Shown piece by piece: positions 44,242-52,141 of a stretch of 64,000 bases of DNA. This DNA is from Paenibacillus koleovorans NBRC 103111 (GTDB taxonomy: Bacteria; Bacillota; Bacilli; Paenibacillales; NBRC-103111), in contig NZ_BIMA01000031.1 of the NCBI RefSeq assembly GCF_004000845.1, positions 1 through 64,000 on the forward strand. The letters are read 5' to 3'. Position 1 is the first letter of the stretch. Every line of letters begins with the position of its first letter. The notes under the pieces are model-generated. The model worked only from the letters and a program-made list of their open reading frames with translations, had not been told where the DNA came from and did no database searches. Made by a program: the position numbers and the translations under genes.

Positions 44242-45210
44242 ATGAGCGACAAGGTGAGAATCGCGGTAATCGGGGCCGGCAAAATGGCGAACAGCGTACA
44301 TTATCCGTCCTTGCAGACGTTGGACGATGTCGAAGTGGTCGGGATCTGCGATTTGTTCCCCGAACTGCTGCATGCGACTGCCGATAAATACGGCATACGC
44401 AATCGTTATACCGATTATCGCCAGATGATCGGCGAAACGAATCCGCAAGCCGTTTATGCCATTGGGCAGCCGCATATCATGTATGATATCTGGATGTGGT
44501 GCCTGGAACGCGGGGTGAATCTCTACATTGAGAAGCCGCTCGGGCTTTCGATACATCAGGCAAGAGCTTTGGCCTATGTCGCCGAGAAAAATCGTTGCAT
44601 CACGCAAGTCAGCTTCCAACGGCGAAATTCGCCGCTGGCGGTCAAGCTGCGCGAGGAATGCTTGAAGCGCGGGCCCATCACCCATGCGGTTTGTCGGTTC
44701 TATAAATCGGGCATGGTCCCGTTTCTCGGAGCCAGGGACAGGATGATGGACGATACGGTGCACGCCATCGATACGATTCGCTGGATGTGCGGGGGAAATG
44801 TCGTCAAGGTCGAAAGTACGACCAAGCGGGTCGGAGTTCCGGATCTTAACTTCGTTTCGGCAACGCTTTCTTTCGACAACGGCTCGCATGGCTATCTTCT
44901 GAACAGCTTTTCGAGTGGCCGGCGCATCTTCTCGGTTGAAATGCATGCGCCTAACATATGCGCGGAGGCGGAATTGGAAACCCGCGGCTACCTTTATGCG
45001 GATGGCGACTATACGGGCGTGGCTTATGATGCGCGTGAAGTGGCGGGTTCGAACGAGAAGTTTATTTATGGCGGCTTTCAGCCGAAACACCGCGAGTTTA
45101 TCGACTGCTTGAAAGAGGGGACTCAGCCGTCGTCCAACTTCCAGGATGCGCTGAAGACGATGGAAGTGGCGGAGACCATATTGGCGCAAGCACAGTTGAC
45201 TGGCAGCTAA
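44242..45210 (+). CDS. Gfo/Idh/MocA family oxidoreductase
   Basis: A 322-residue enzyme with a canonical start, VRIAVIGAGKMANSVHYPSL, and the motif YIEKPLGLS. The middle DDTVHAIDTIRWMCGG block takes the place of the usual D-x-G-x-H. It is unlike the preceding Gfo/Idh protein in sequence, so the two genes are not a recent tandem duplication. ATG 44242 follows GGGAGG. Paired Gfo/Idh enzymes often act on successive or opposite redox steps of a keto-sugar. Confidence 0.9.
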   Translation: MSDKVRIAVIGAGKMANSVHYPSLQTLDDVEVVGICDLFPELLHATADKYGIRNRYTDYRQMIGETNPQAVYAIGQPHIMYDIWMWCLERGVNLYIEKPLGLSIHQARALAYVAEKNRCITQVSFQRRNSPLAVKLREECLKRGPITHAVCRFYKSGMVPFLGARDRMMDDTVHAIDTIRWMCGGNVVKVESTTKRVGVPDLNFVSATLSFDNGSHGYLLNSFSSGRRIFSVEMHAPNICAEAELETRGYLYADGDYTGVAYDAREVAGSNEKFIYGGFQPKHREFIDCLKEGTQPSSNFQDALKTMEVAETILAQAQLTGS

Positions 45211-45249
45211 TCCTGAAACCCACAAGAAACGAAGGCGGTGCATGCAAGG

Positions 45250-45819
45250 ATGTCTCGAGGGAAAGTATTGATCGTAATAGGAGACGCAACCGAAACCGTG
45301 GATACGTTATACCCTTATTACCGTGTTCAGGAAGAAGATTTCATCCCGGTCGTAGCAGGCCCGGATAAACGCCGATATGCGATGGTGCTGCATGAAAGGC
45401 CCTCAAGCGGCTGGGATATTACCAGAGAATTCGAGGGGTATACGATCCAGGCGGATATTGCGTTTCGCGATGTGAACCCGGCTGAATACGTCGGCATCTT
45501 TTTCTCCGGAGGCCGGGCACCCGAGTATATCCGGGACGATCCAGCGCTGATCGAGATCACCCGTTATTTTTTCGCTCACAACAAGCCTGTAGCAAGTGTC
45601 TGTCATGGGGTGGAAATCCCTTGCCGGGCAGGCGTGGTCAAGGGACGCAGGATGGCAACCGTAGCCAAGTGCCGCTTCGACCTGGAAGTTTGCGGAGGGA
45701 TCTACGAGGACAGCCCTTGCGTGGTGGACGGCAATCTGGTCAGCGGCCGAACGTATCATGATCATGGGCAGTACATAAAGGAATGGATTCGATTGCTGTT
45801 GGAGGCGAAGGAAGGGTGA
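45250..45819 (+). CDS. DJ-1/PfpI family protein
   Basis: A 189-residue protein of the DJ-1/PfpI superfamily. The glutamine amidotransferase-like fold is shown by VLIVIGDATETVDTLYPYYRVQEEDF, GIFFSGGRAPEY and the nucleophile elbow ASVCHG with its cysteine. Members act as glyoxalases, deglycases, proteases or isonitrile hydratases. The start is uncertain: ATG 45250 or GTG 45238. It lies between two oxidoreductases and a polysaccharide deacetylase, so protection from, or conversion of, a reactive dicarbonyl sugar product is plausible. Confidence 0.87.
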   Translation: MSRGKVLIVIGDATETVDTLYPYYRVQEEDFIPVVAGPDKRRYAMVLHERPSSGWDITREFEGYTIQADIAFRDVNPAEYVGIFFSGGRAPEYIRDDPALIEITRYFFAHNKPVASVCHGVEIPCRAGVVKGRRMATVAKCRFDLEVCGGIYEDSPCVVDGNLVSGRTYHDHGQYIKEWIRLLLEAKEG

Positions 45820-45825
45820 CGGCTA

Positions 45826-46629
45826 GTGATCCGATTTGACCGTTTTCCGCAAGGCAAACATAAGGCGGTAACGCTGAGTTATGACGACGGCAGAGACTTT
45901 GACCGAAGAATGGTAGCCATCATGAACCGGCACGGGGTAAGAGGGACGTTTCACTTGAATTCCGCAAGACTGAGCTCGCCGGGGTATGTTGAAAGCGCCG
46001 AGCTTGCCGACTTGTTCGCCGGCCATGAAGTATCCGCCCATACGGTGAACCATCCGTTCCTTTCTATGAGCCCGCCGGAGACGATTGCATCGGAAACGTT
46101 GAACGATCGCCGCGAGCTCGAGAACCTGATCGGTTATCCGATCAGGGGGATGTCATATCCGTTCGGTTCATGGAACCAAGAAGTCGTCGCTATTCTGCGA
46201 GCCACGGGAATGGAATATGCGCGAACGACGCAGTCCAGCGGCTTATTCGATATGCCTGCCGATTTCCTGGTCTGGAAGCCGACCTGCCATCACAGGGAGA
46301 TGCTTGCCTATGCGCAGAAGCTGATCGACTTGCAGATGAGGCATACACGAATGGCATTGCTATACGTATGGGGGCACAGCTACGAATTCGATAACCATCA
46401 AAATTGGCAAGAACTGGAGCAATTTTGCCGGCTGATCGGCAGCCAGACGGACATTTGGTTCGCTACTAATATCGAAATCGTCGCTTATATGCAGGCCGTC
46501 CAACGGCTGCGTTGTTCCGTTTCCGGTCAACTCGTCCACAATCCATCGGCCATACCGGTTTGGTTCAGCGTGAATGGCCACCAGGAAGTGGTGCAAGCCG
46601 GCGAAACGAAGAAGCTCGCGCATGTTTAA
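45826..46629 (+). CDS. polysaccharide deacetylase family protein
   Basis: A 267-residue protein of the NodB-homology family. The metal triad is in YDDGRDFD (aspartate) and SAHTVNHP (two histidines), and SYPFGSWN forms the product-binding strand. It starts at GTG 45826 and has no signal peptide, so the substrate is probably an imported oligosaccharide or small N- or O-acetyl sugar rather than the cell wall. A strong terminator follows. Confidence 0.88.
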   Translation: MIRFDRFPQGKHKAVTLSYDDGRDFDRRMVAIMNRHGVRGTFHLNSARLSSPGYVESAELADLFAGHEVSAHTVNHPFLSMSPPETIASETLNDRRELENLIGYPIRGMSYPFGSWNQEVVAILRATGMEYARTTQSSGLFDMPADFLVWKPTCHHREMLAYAQKLIDLQMRHTRMALLYVWGHSYEFDNHQNWQELEQFCRLIGSQTDIWFATNIEIVAYMQAVQRLRCSVSGQLVHNPSAIPVWFSVNGHQEVVQAGETKKLAHV

Positions 46630-46654
46630 AGGAGAAGAAAGTCGGCTTTCAAAC

Positions 46655-46693
46655 AAAGCCCGCCTAATCAACCTGGTTGATTGGGCGGGCTTT
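46655..46693 (+). terminator. rho-independent terminator
   Basis: AAAGCCCGCC and AATCAA pair with TTGATTGGGCGGGCTTT around a CCTG-type loop, giving a long stable stem, but with only a short T-run. It closes the Gfo/Idh-deacetylase transcript. Confidence 0.85.
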
Positions 46694-46711
46694 GATGACT
46701 AATAATGCAGG

Positions 46712-46912
46712 TCAAAGCACTTCAGAAGCCATAGTAGAGCGCAACTGCTGCCAATATTGCCCCATCTCTTCTCTTATCATGCTTCCTTCATAGTCGATAT
46801 GCTTCAGACGGATACTCCCATTGTTGATGACGATGTAATGCGCTCCTCTTACCGGATCGTCGGGTCTGGTGTCAGCGTGGAGAATTCGTAAAAAACGGTT
46901 GCTATTTGTCAT
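46712..46912 (-). CDS. small hypothetical protein
   Basis: A 66-residue frame with no recognised family and no signal peptide (internal RGAHYIVINNGSIRLKHIDYEG). It has only a weak AGGAT upstream, and its start lies inside the tandem element of the opposite YesM/YesN promoter. It may be a chance frame in the 350-bp gap between the deacetylase and the kinase. Confidence 0.35.
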   Translation of the reverse strand: MTNSNRFLRILHADTRPDDPVRGAHYIVINNGSIRLKHIDYEGSMIREEMGQYWQQLRSTMASEVL

Positions 46913-46941
46913 GATTGGTTTCTATCCTAAACGTGTATAAT
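46888..46941 (+). promoter_or_regulatory. tandem 20-bp element and -10 box of the second YesM/YesN operon
   Basis: Two 20-bp units start at 46888 (GTAAAAAACGGTTG) and 46908 (GTCATGATTGGTTTC), followed by 8 bp and TATAAT at 46936-46941. The units match the elements at 52027 and 55098, so the operon may be activated by its own YesN product. Confidence 0.6.
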
Positions 46942-46995
46942 GTAATAACCTGATGTATACGGTTACATGTAGTTCTCATGGAGAGGAAGCCAACC

Positions 46996-48753
46996 ATGCT
47001 TCGAATTCCTTATGTATCTATCCTGTCCAAGCTGATGATCATCTTTCTGATTATTATCTCTATCTTGTACGGGCTGAATTTCGCGGTTAATGAGATGGGC
47101 GTTCGCAAAAATCGGGAGGAGATCTCCAAGTCTCTGATTAGCTCCACGGAGTCGATCACGAAGGTATGGGAGACCGAAATCACGCGAATCTCCATGTCGC
47201 TCAAGCAAAGCGCCATTGAGATCGCCGTGCTGAATGCTCAGGTGAGCGGCAATCCGATGACGGATTTGGAGCGGGTCGGTCTGCTTATGAATATCCGGAA
47301 GCACCTCGACCACGTGCAGAGGACAAGCCGGTTCATTCGACTGACATCCGCTTATTTGCCTAGCTTGAAGGGCACTTTATCCGTCGAGAACCTGACTCCC
47401 TATATTGATCCATCTGAATTTCTGGGCTTGCAAAAGAAGGAAGCGGACAGTCCGTTCGTCTATTATAACAATAGGCTCTACATGACCGTACCCTATACCA
47501 ATTCCACGTCCTCCTCAGCACAAGCCGAGATCGGGGAGTTTGTATTGGCGGCCGAGCTATACCCCGATCAGATCGGTATCATTCTGGACAATATGATCGG
47601 GTATAAGGGCAGTGGGGCCTATCTGATTCATCCCGCGCAGGGCTGGGTAATCGGCGGGATCCGCAGCGCCAGCATGAGCGAAGCCTTGAAGCAATTCGTG
47701 TTAGGACAAGATTTGAGCGACCACAACTACCAGAAGACAGCGATGATCGCGTTGGGTCAGCAGAAGCATTTCGTAGTCATGGAGTACTCTCCGTTGTTCG
47801 ATACGATTGCGGTCGTCCATATTCCGGAGGCGGAGCTATATGTTTCCCTGAACACATACTACACGCTGTTCTGGGCGATGTCCATCATCTCGCTGCTGGT
47901 CGTCGTAGCCTTCCTTCTATGGAGCTATCGCATCGTTCACAAACCGCTCAAGATGCTGCTCGGAGCTTTCCGCAAGGTGGAGATGGGCAAGTTCGATTTT
48001 ACGCTTCCGCACAATGGCAAGGAGAGTGAGTTCGGTTATTTATTTGCGCGCTTCAATTCGATGCTTCACAATTTGAATGTGCTCATCCAGGAAGTGTATG
48101 AACAGAAGATCCGCAGCCAACGGTCGGAGCTAAAGCGATTGCAATCGCAAATCAATCCGCATTTCCTGTACAACAACTTCTTTGTGCTCTCCAGGTTGAT
48201 CAGCAGAGGGGATCAAGAGAATGCTACCCGATTCTCCGAGTATTTAGGGCAATACTTTCAATTTGTGACCCGGGATGCCGATGAAGAAATTTCTCTGGAT
48301 CAAGAAGTTCAGCATGCGAGAACTTATGTGGATATTCAGTCGGTGTGCTACTCCGGTCTTGTAAAGGTTTCCTTCGCTGAGGTGCCGGAGCCATTGAAGC
48401 ACTTGCTTGTTCCCAGACTCATCGTCCAGCCCATCGTCGAGAATTGCTACAAATATGTGTTCCAGCACGTGCTGGGACGCAGCGAATTGCAGGTTGGATT
48501 CGAGATGGGGGAGGCTAGTCTGTCCATCGTGGTGGAAGATAGCGGGAGCGGAATTACGGATGATGAGATCGCCAGCTTACAGAGCGGCTTGATACGCGCG
48601 TCCGACGGCAGTGCGGAGAACACCGGCCTGATTAATGTGCACCGGAGGCTTCGCATTAAATATGGGTCGGATTCAGGCATTGAGGTGAGCAGAAGTCGGC
48701 TGGGCGGGCTGAGGGTTGAAATTCGAGTGGGGATGCCGGAAGGGGGGATATGA
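46996..48753 (+). CDS. YesM-type sensor histidine kinase
   Basis: A 585-residue membrane kinase of usual YesM length. Its membrane helices are at about residues 8-28 and 292-315, flanking one extracellular sensor domain. HAMP follows, then the His_kinase motif INPHFLYNN with phosphoacceptor His389, and the ATPase domain with IVENCYKYV and EDSGSGI. I start it at ATG 46996, nine bases after GAGAGG; ATG 46978 lies before that site. It overlaps the response regulator gene. It probably senses a glycan fragment outside the cell. Confidence 0.92.
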   Translation: MLRIPYVSILSKLMIIFLIIISILYGLNFAVNEMGVRKNREEISKSLISSTESITKVWETEITRISMSLKQSAIEIAVLNAQVSGNPMTDLERVGLLMNIRKHLDHVQRTSRFIRLTSAYLPSLKGTLSVENLTPYIDPSEFLGLQKKEADSPFVYYNNRLYMTVPYTNSTSSSAQAEIGEFVLAAELYPDQIGIILDNMIGYKGSGAYLIHPAQGWVIGGIRSASMSEALKQFVLGQDLSDHNYQKTAMIALGQQKHFVVMEYSPLFDTIAVVHIPEAELYVSLNTYYTLFWAMSIISLLVVVAFLLWSYRIVHKPLKMLLGAFRKVEMGKFDFTLPHNGKESEFGYLFARFNSMLHNLNVLIQEVYEQKIRSQRSELKRLQSQINPHFLYNNFFVLSRLISRGDQENATRFSEYLGQYFQFVTRDADEEISLDQEVQHARTYVDIQSVCYSGLVKVSFAEVPEPLKHLLVPRLIVQPIVENCYKYVFQHVLGRSELQVGFEMGEASLSIVVEDSGSGITDDEIASLQSGLIRASDGSAENTGLINVHRRLRIKYGSDSGIEVSRSRLGGLRVEIRVGMPEGGI

Positions 48754-50411
48754 TGTACAGGCTGCTGATCGTTGACGATATGCCTATTATTGTAGACGGC
48801 TTGTTCGAGATGTTCGAGGAGCAGGAGGAGTGGGAGCTGGAGCTGTTCAGGGCCTATTCCGTCCCTCAAGCCTTGGAGATCCTTGATAAGACGAAGATCG
48901 ACATTGTGCTGACGGATATCATGATGCCGGTCAAGACAGGGATTGATCTGCTGAAAGAGATCCGCGAGCTGTGGCCGAGGTGCAAGGTCATCTTCCTGAC
49001 CGGCTTCAACGATTTCAACTATGCCAGGGAGACGTATTCCCTGGGAGGGTTCGATTATATTCTAAAAACCGAAGGCGACGCCAAGATTCGGAATTCGGTT
49101 TCGAGGGCTATACATTCGCTGCAAACCGAGCTGGAAGCCGAGCTATTGAGCAATCGTGAGAAGCACCAATATAAGCTGGCTGTTCACTCCCTTCAAAAGC
49201 AATATTTATTCGAAATGGCGGAGGGCAAGTGGTCGGTCCATGCCCTGCATGAACAGTTTGAACAATTGGAAATGCCCTTCGATGCAAATGCCCCGATATT
49301 CCTCGCCTTGGCGCGGCTGGAAGGCTGGAAACAGCCCTATACGCCCTCCGATCGCATGCTGCTGCTCGACGCGGCGCAGAATGTAATGGACGAATACTTC
49401 CGAGATGCATTCGCGCTGAGAACGATCGTGTTCAATCGCATGCAGATGCTCTGCATCTTCCAACCGCTGAGCAGAGGGCAAGAAGGCGGAACGGACGGAC
49501 TGTCGCGCGCGCCGCTGTATATCAACGGGATGCTGGAATCCGTACAAGATTCATGCAAGCGTTTGCTGCACCTAGAGATTTCGTTCTTGCTAGGCGCTGA
49601 TCCCTTGCAATGGGCCGTATTCTCGGACCAATTTCATCGGCTCGAGCTGCTGGCGGAGAAAAGCGTGGGGCTTACTTCGGGCATGCTGCTCACCGACACC
49701 GAGCTGCAGCAGATGAGCGCGGATGGGCTGGGGGAGCAGGAGGATCCGGACGAAGCCTCGTTTATGTTCCGTCCGGGCCAATACGGAGAGCTGGCCAATT
49801 ACTTGCAGAACGGGCTGCAGCCCGAGTTCATGTTCTTGTTCCGCGAGCTTGGCTCGAACACCCGCAAGCATGTCGGATCGCTCGCCACACAACTGGAGAT
49901 TTATCATTTCCTGTCCTCGTTGTTTATCACGCATCTCAACCGAATGCAGCTGTTTTCCTCCATTGCGGGATTGATGAATTTGGACAGGTTGTACGGCTTT
50001 GATCCCAAAAGGCGGATGGAGGACTATTGGTCCTTTTTCGAGCAGCTGGCAGACACGATTTTCACTTGCACTTCATCGGATGCGTCGGAGAGGACCAATC
50101 GAATTGTACGCGAGATCGAAGCGTATATTCAGCGGAAGCTGAGCAGCGACCTGTCCTTGACGGCACTCGGAGAACATCTCCATATCAATCCTTCGTATTT
50201 GTCACGGTTGTTCAAACAACTGTCAGGTTATAACCTATCTGATTATATTGCGGAGGTGAGATTGAGAAAAGCGAAGGAGCTTCTCCGCAGTTCGATGAAA
50301 ATTCATGAGATCGCGGAAGCGGTAGGGTACTTGTCAGGCATTGCTTTTGCAAGATTTTTTAAAAAGTATACGGGATTGTCGCCGCAGGAGTATAGGGACA
50401 AATCGTTGTGA
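48750..50411 (+). CDS. YesN-type response regulator with AraC DNA-binding domain
   Basis: A 553-residue regulator beginning in the ATGA overlap with the kinase. The receiver domain has LLIVDD and phosphoacceptor Asp56 in LTDIMMPVKTG. An unusual glycine-lysine motif, LKTEGDAKI, replaces the common LLKP. The C-terminal AraC helix-turn-helix pair is LTALGEHLHINPSYLSRLFKQLSG and IHEIAEAVGYLSGIAFARFFKKYTG. It is the best candidate for binding the tandem 20-bp elements at 46888, 51984, 52027 and 55098. Confidence 0.92.
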   Translation: MMYRLLIVDDMPIIVDGLFEMFEEQEEWELELFRAYSVPQALEILDKTKIDIVLTDIMMPVKTGIDLLKEIRELWPRCKVIFLTGFNDFNYARETYSLGGFDYILKTEGDAKIRNSVSRAIHSLQTELEAELLSNREKHQYKLAVHSLQKQYLFEMAEGKWSVHALHEQFEQLEMPFDANAPIFLALARLEGWKQPYTPSDRMLLLDAAQNVMDEYFRDAFALRTIVFNRMQMLCIFQPLSRGQEGGTDGLSRAPLYINGMLESVQDSCKRLLHLEISFLLGADPLQWAVFSDQFHRLELLAEKSVGLTSGMLLTDTELQQMSADGLGEQEDPDEASFMFRPGQYGELANYLQNGLQPEFMFLFRELGSNTRKHVGSLATQLEIYHFLSSLFITHLNRMQLFSSIAGLMNLDRLYGFDPKRRMEDYWSFFEQLADTIFTCTSSDASERTNRIVREIEAYIQRKLSSDLSLTALGEHLHINPSYLSRLFKQLSGYNLSDYIAEVRLRKAKELLRSSMKIHEIAEAVGYLSGIAFARFFKKYTGLSPQEYRDKSL

Positions 50412-50472
50412 AAGGAGAAGGGGCTCTCTGCTCGGGTATGACGGACCCGGTATGAAAGCCCCTTCCCTTTTA
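50412..50472. terminator. bidirectional terminator between convergent genes
   Basis: AAAGGAGAAGGGGCT near the left end pairs with AGCCCCTTCCCTTTT near the right end, with an inner GGGT/ACCC hairpin. It serves the YesN gene on the plus strand and overlaps the stop of the minus-strand lyase-like gene. Confidence 0.7.
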
Positions 50473-51906
50473 TTTGTAAATCCGCTGCGTGCTGATGACG
50501 AAATTATCGTAGTAACGTTCGATGGCCGCCGTAGGTGCGGTATTGTTATAGTTCTCGAGCATGATGGAATTGATTCCGTACGCATTGTAGCTGCCTACGA
50601 AATTCAGATTCGTGGAGCTCTCCTGAAGGACATCGTCAATCCAGTACTCCATAATACCGTTCGACTGTCCGGGCGTATTCAGCTTCAAATGAACTTCAAC
50701 CGCCTGCCACTTGTTCAAGTTAGGGGAGACGAAGAAGGCTTGCGATCCCTGCTTCTTGCCCAGCCATGTCAGGTTGGCGAAATCATTGTATTGCGTAGTG
50801 ACCAGATTGCCTGCCGCGTCTGTCCCCCGAGCGGGATCCATGTACAAGTAATTATTGTCCGGAGCAGCCGACCACACATGGCCGATCATCGCTTGCGCCC
50901 AGTTGGATGTGGAGAGGATCGTGCCTCGAGTCAATTTCTGCCCGGAGCCGACTGTCCAATTGGAGCTTGTTTTGACATAGAAGCGCCAGTAGATTTCCCG
51001 ATAATCGGTAGTGGCTCCAGCCACAGGGCTGATATAGGCGGAGGGCGTTCTTCCGAAGGCAATTTTCAAATTCCCCGCATCGCCATTACCGGGCGTCCAG
51101 GTCGCCTTCATGCCTTGCGAGCTGGAGGTGCCGGCGCTGGCCGTTCGGACAAACTTGGTCGGGGATTGATATTCGAAATAAGAACTCAGGCGATTCGTTT
51201 CGAAATCGTCGCACCAGATCCAGCCGGCTCCCGGGTTGTTGCATTCTTGAACGGGCGGCATACCTGGAGTAGGTGTAGGTGTAGGGGTTGGTGTTGGAGT
51301 TGGAGTAGGCGTAGGTGTAGGTGTTCCAGAGGCATTTTCGCCCCATACTTCAATCTCCAGCAGGCGGGCGTCCGTTTGACCGGTTTGGTTGCAAGCGTCC
51401 GTGATGTACATGCGGATCTTGGTCGTGGTGACGGCGGAGAAGGTGAAGTTGTTGAATTGGCCATAGAAGCCATCCTGCGTGTTGTTCGTGACGCTGGCTC
51501 CCGGAATATCTACCCAGGCGCTTCCATTCCAGCTTTGCATTTTGAATGAATTGATGTGCCAGTTGGCTCCGACCCCCTGGGCTTTTCCGCTCCATACCTT
51601 GATATTGGTAATCGATTTGGCGGAAGACCAATCCAGCTGGAACCAGTGCGGCTCGGCCGTATTGGTCGAGATCCAGCGACTCGCGTCCGTATTCTTGATT
51701 CCATCCACAGCCTTATCCTTCGTGTACGTCCCGCTAGTAGTGTCAGCCGACAAGGTTGCGGACGGGGCCAAGTTGGTTGGTGCCGCATATACGGTTGGCT
51801 GCCCCGCGTTGAAGACAATCGCTGCCGCCGCCAGCAGCCATGCAACCAGAATCGCAGTCCATAGCCACCCTCGCCTTTCCTTGTTTTGTAGCAGAACTTT
51901 CATCAT
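50470..51906 (-). CDS. secreted protein: discoidin (F5/8 type C) domain, TP linker, lyase-like domain
   Basis: A 478-residue exported protein. The signal peptide is about residues 1-38 (WLWTAILVAWLLAAAAIVF, ending near VYAAP). Residues 40-190 form an F5/8 type C/CBM32-like module (DKAVDGIKNTDASRWIS, WFQLDWSSAKSITNIKVWSG, EIEVWG). A threonine-proline repeat linker follows. The remaining 270 residues are a concanavalin-type beta sandwich similar in feel to polysaccharide lyases (IYWRFYVKTSSNW, LKLNTPGQSNGIMEYWIDDVLQES). The start at 51906 has AAAGGAGC upstream; the frame extends further but without support. It probably degrades or binds an outside glycan for this locus. Confidence 0.82.
   Translation of the reverse strand: MMKVLLQNKERRGWLWTAILVAWLLAAAAIVFNAGQPTVYAAPTNLAPSATLSADTTSGTYTKDKAVDGIKNTDASRWISTNTAEPHWFQLDWSSAKSITNIKVWSGKAQGVGANWHINSFKMQSWNGSAWVDIPGASVTNNTQDGFYGQFNNFTFSAVTTTKIRMYITDACNQTGQTDARLLEIEVWGENASGTPTPTPTPTPTPTPTPTPTPGMPPVQECNNPGAGWIWCDDFETNRLSSYFEYQSPTKFVRTASAGTSSSQGMKATWTPGNGDAGNLKIAFGRTPSAYISPVAGATTDYREIYWRFYVKTSSNWTVGSGQKLTRGTILSTSNWAQAMIGHVWSAAPDNNYLYMDPARGTDAAGNLVTTQYNDFANLTWLGKKQGSQAFFVSPNLNKWQAVEVHLKLNTPGQSNGIMEYWIDDVLQESSTNLNFVGSYNAYGINSIMLENYNNTAPTAAIERYYDNFVISTQRIYK
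51266..51325 (-). repeat. short tandem repeat coding the threonine-proline linker
   Basis: About ten Thr-Pro dipeptides are encoded by near-repeats of a six-base unit. It is a flexible linker in the exported protein and could vary in length by slippage. Confidence 0.8.
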
Positions 51907-51959
51907 TAATTCGCTCCTTTCTTCACATGGCGTACATTGTGTATTGTGTACGCCTATCG

Positions 51960-52091
51960 AACATAACCGAACTCTCGCTTTTTGAATAGAAACCGATTTT
52001 GAGTTTTGCAAACCGAGTTGCAGGAAGTAAAAACTGGTTTGAATTCGTAAAAAAACGTTTCTACCGGCGAGCTGTCGCGCGCGTGTACAAT
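51960..52091. promoter_or_regulatory. divergent control region with four tandem 20-bp elements
   Basis: On the minus strand, two 20-bp units (CTGCAACTCGGTTTG at 52023 downward, CTCAAAATCGGTTTC at 52003 downward) precede a TATGTT at about 51965-51960. On the plus strand, units at 52027 (GTAAAAACTGGTTTG) and 52047 (GTAAAAAAACGTTTC) are followed after 19 bp by TACAAT at 52086-52091. All fit the same GTTT-centred consensus, so one AraC-domain regulator could drive both genes. Confidence 0.65.
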
Positions 52092-52141
52092 CGGGATAGG
52101 CATCCCATCCAGCATGATAGAGAGTAGGAGGAGAGCGGGAG

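Noticed and set aside
51266-51325. CRISPR-like or intergenic repeat array
   Set aside because: The repeat is in frame, codes a Thr-Pro linker between two domains and has no spacers.
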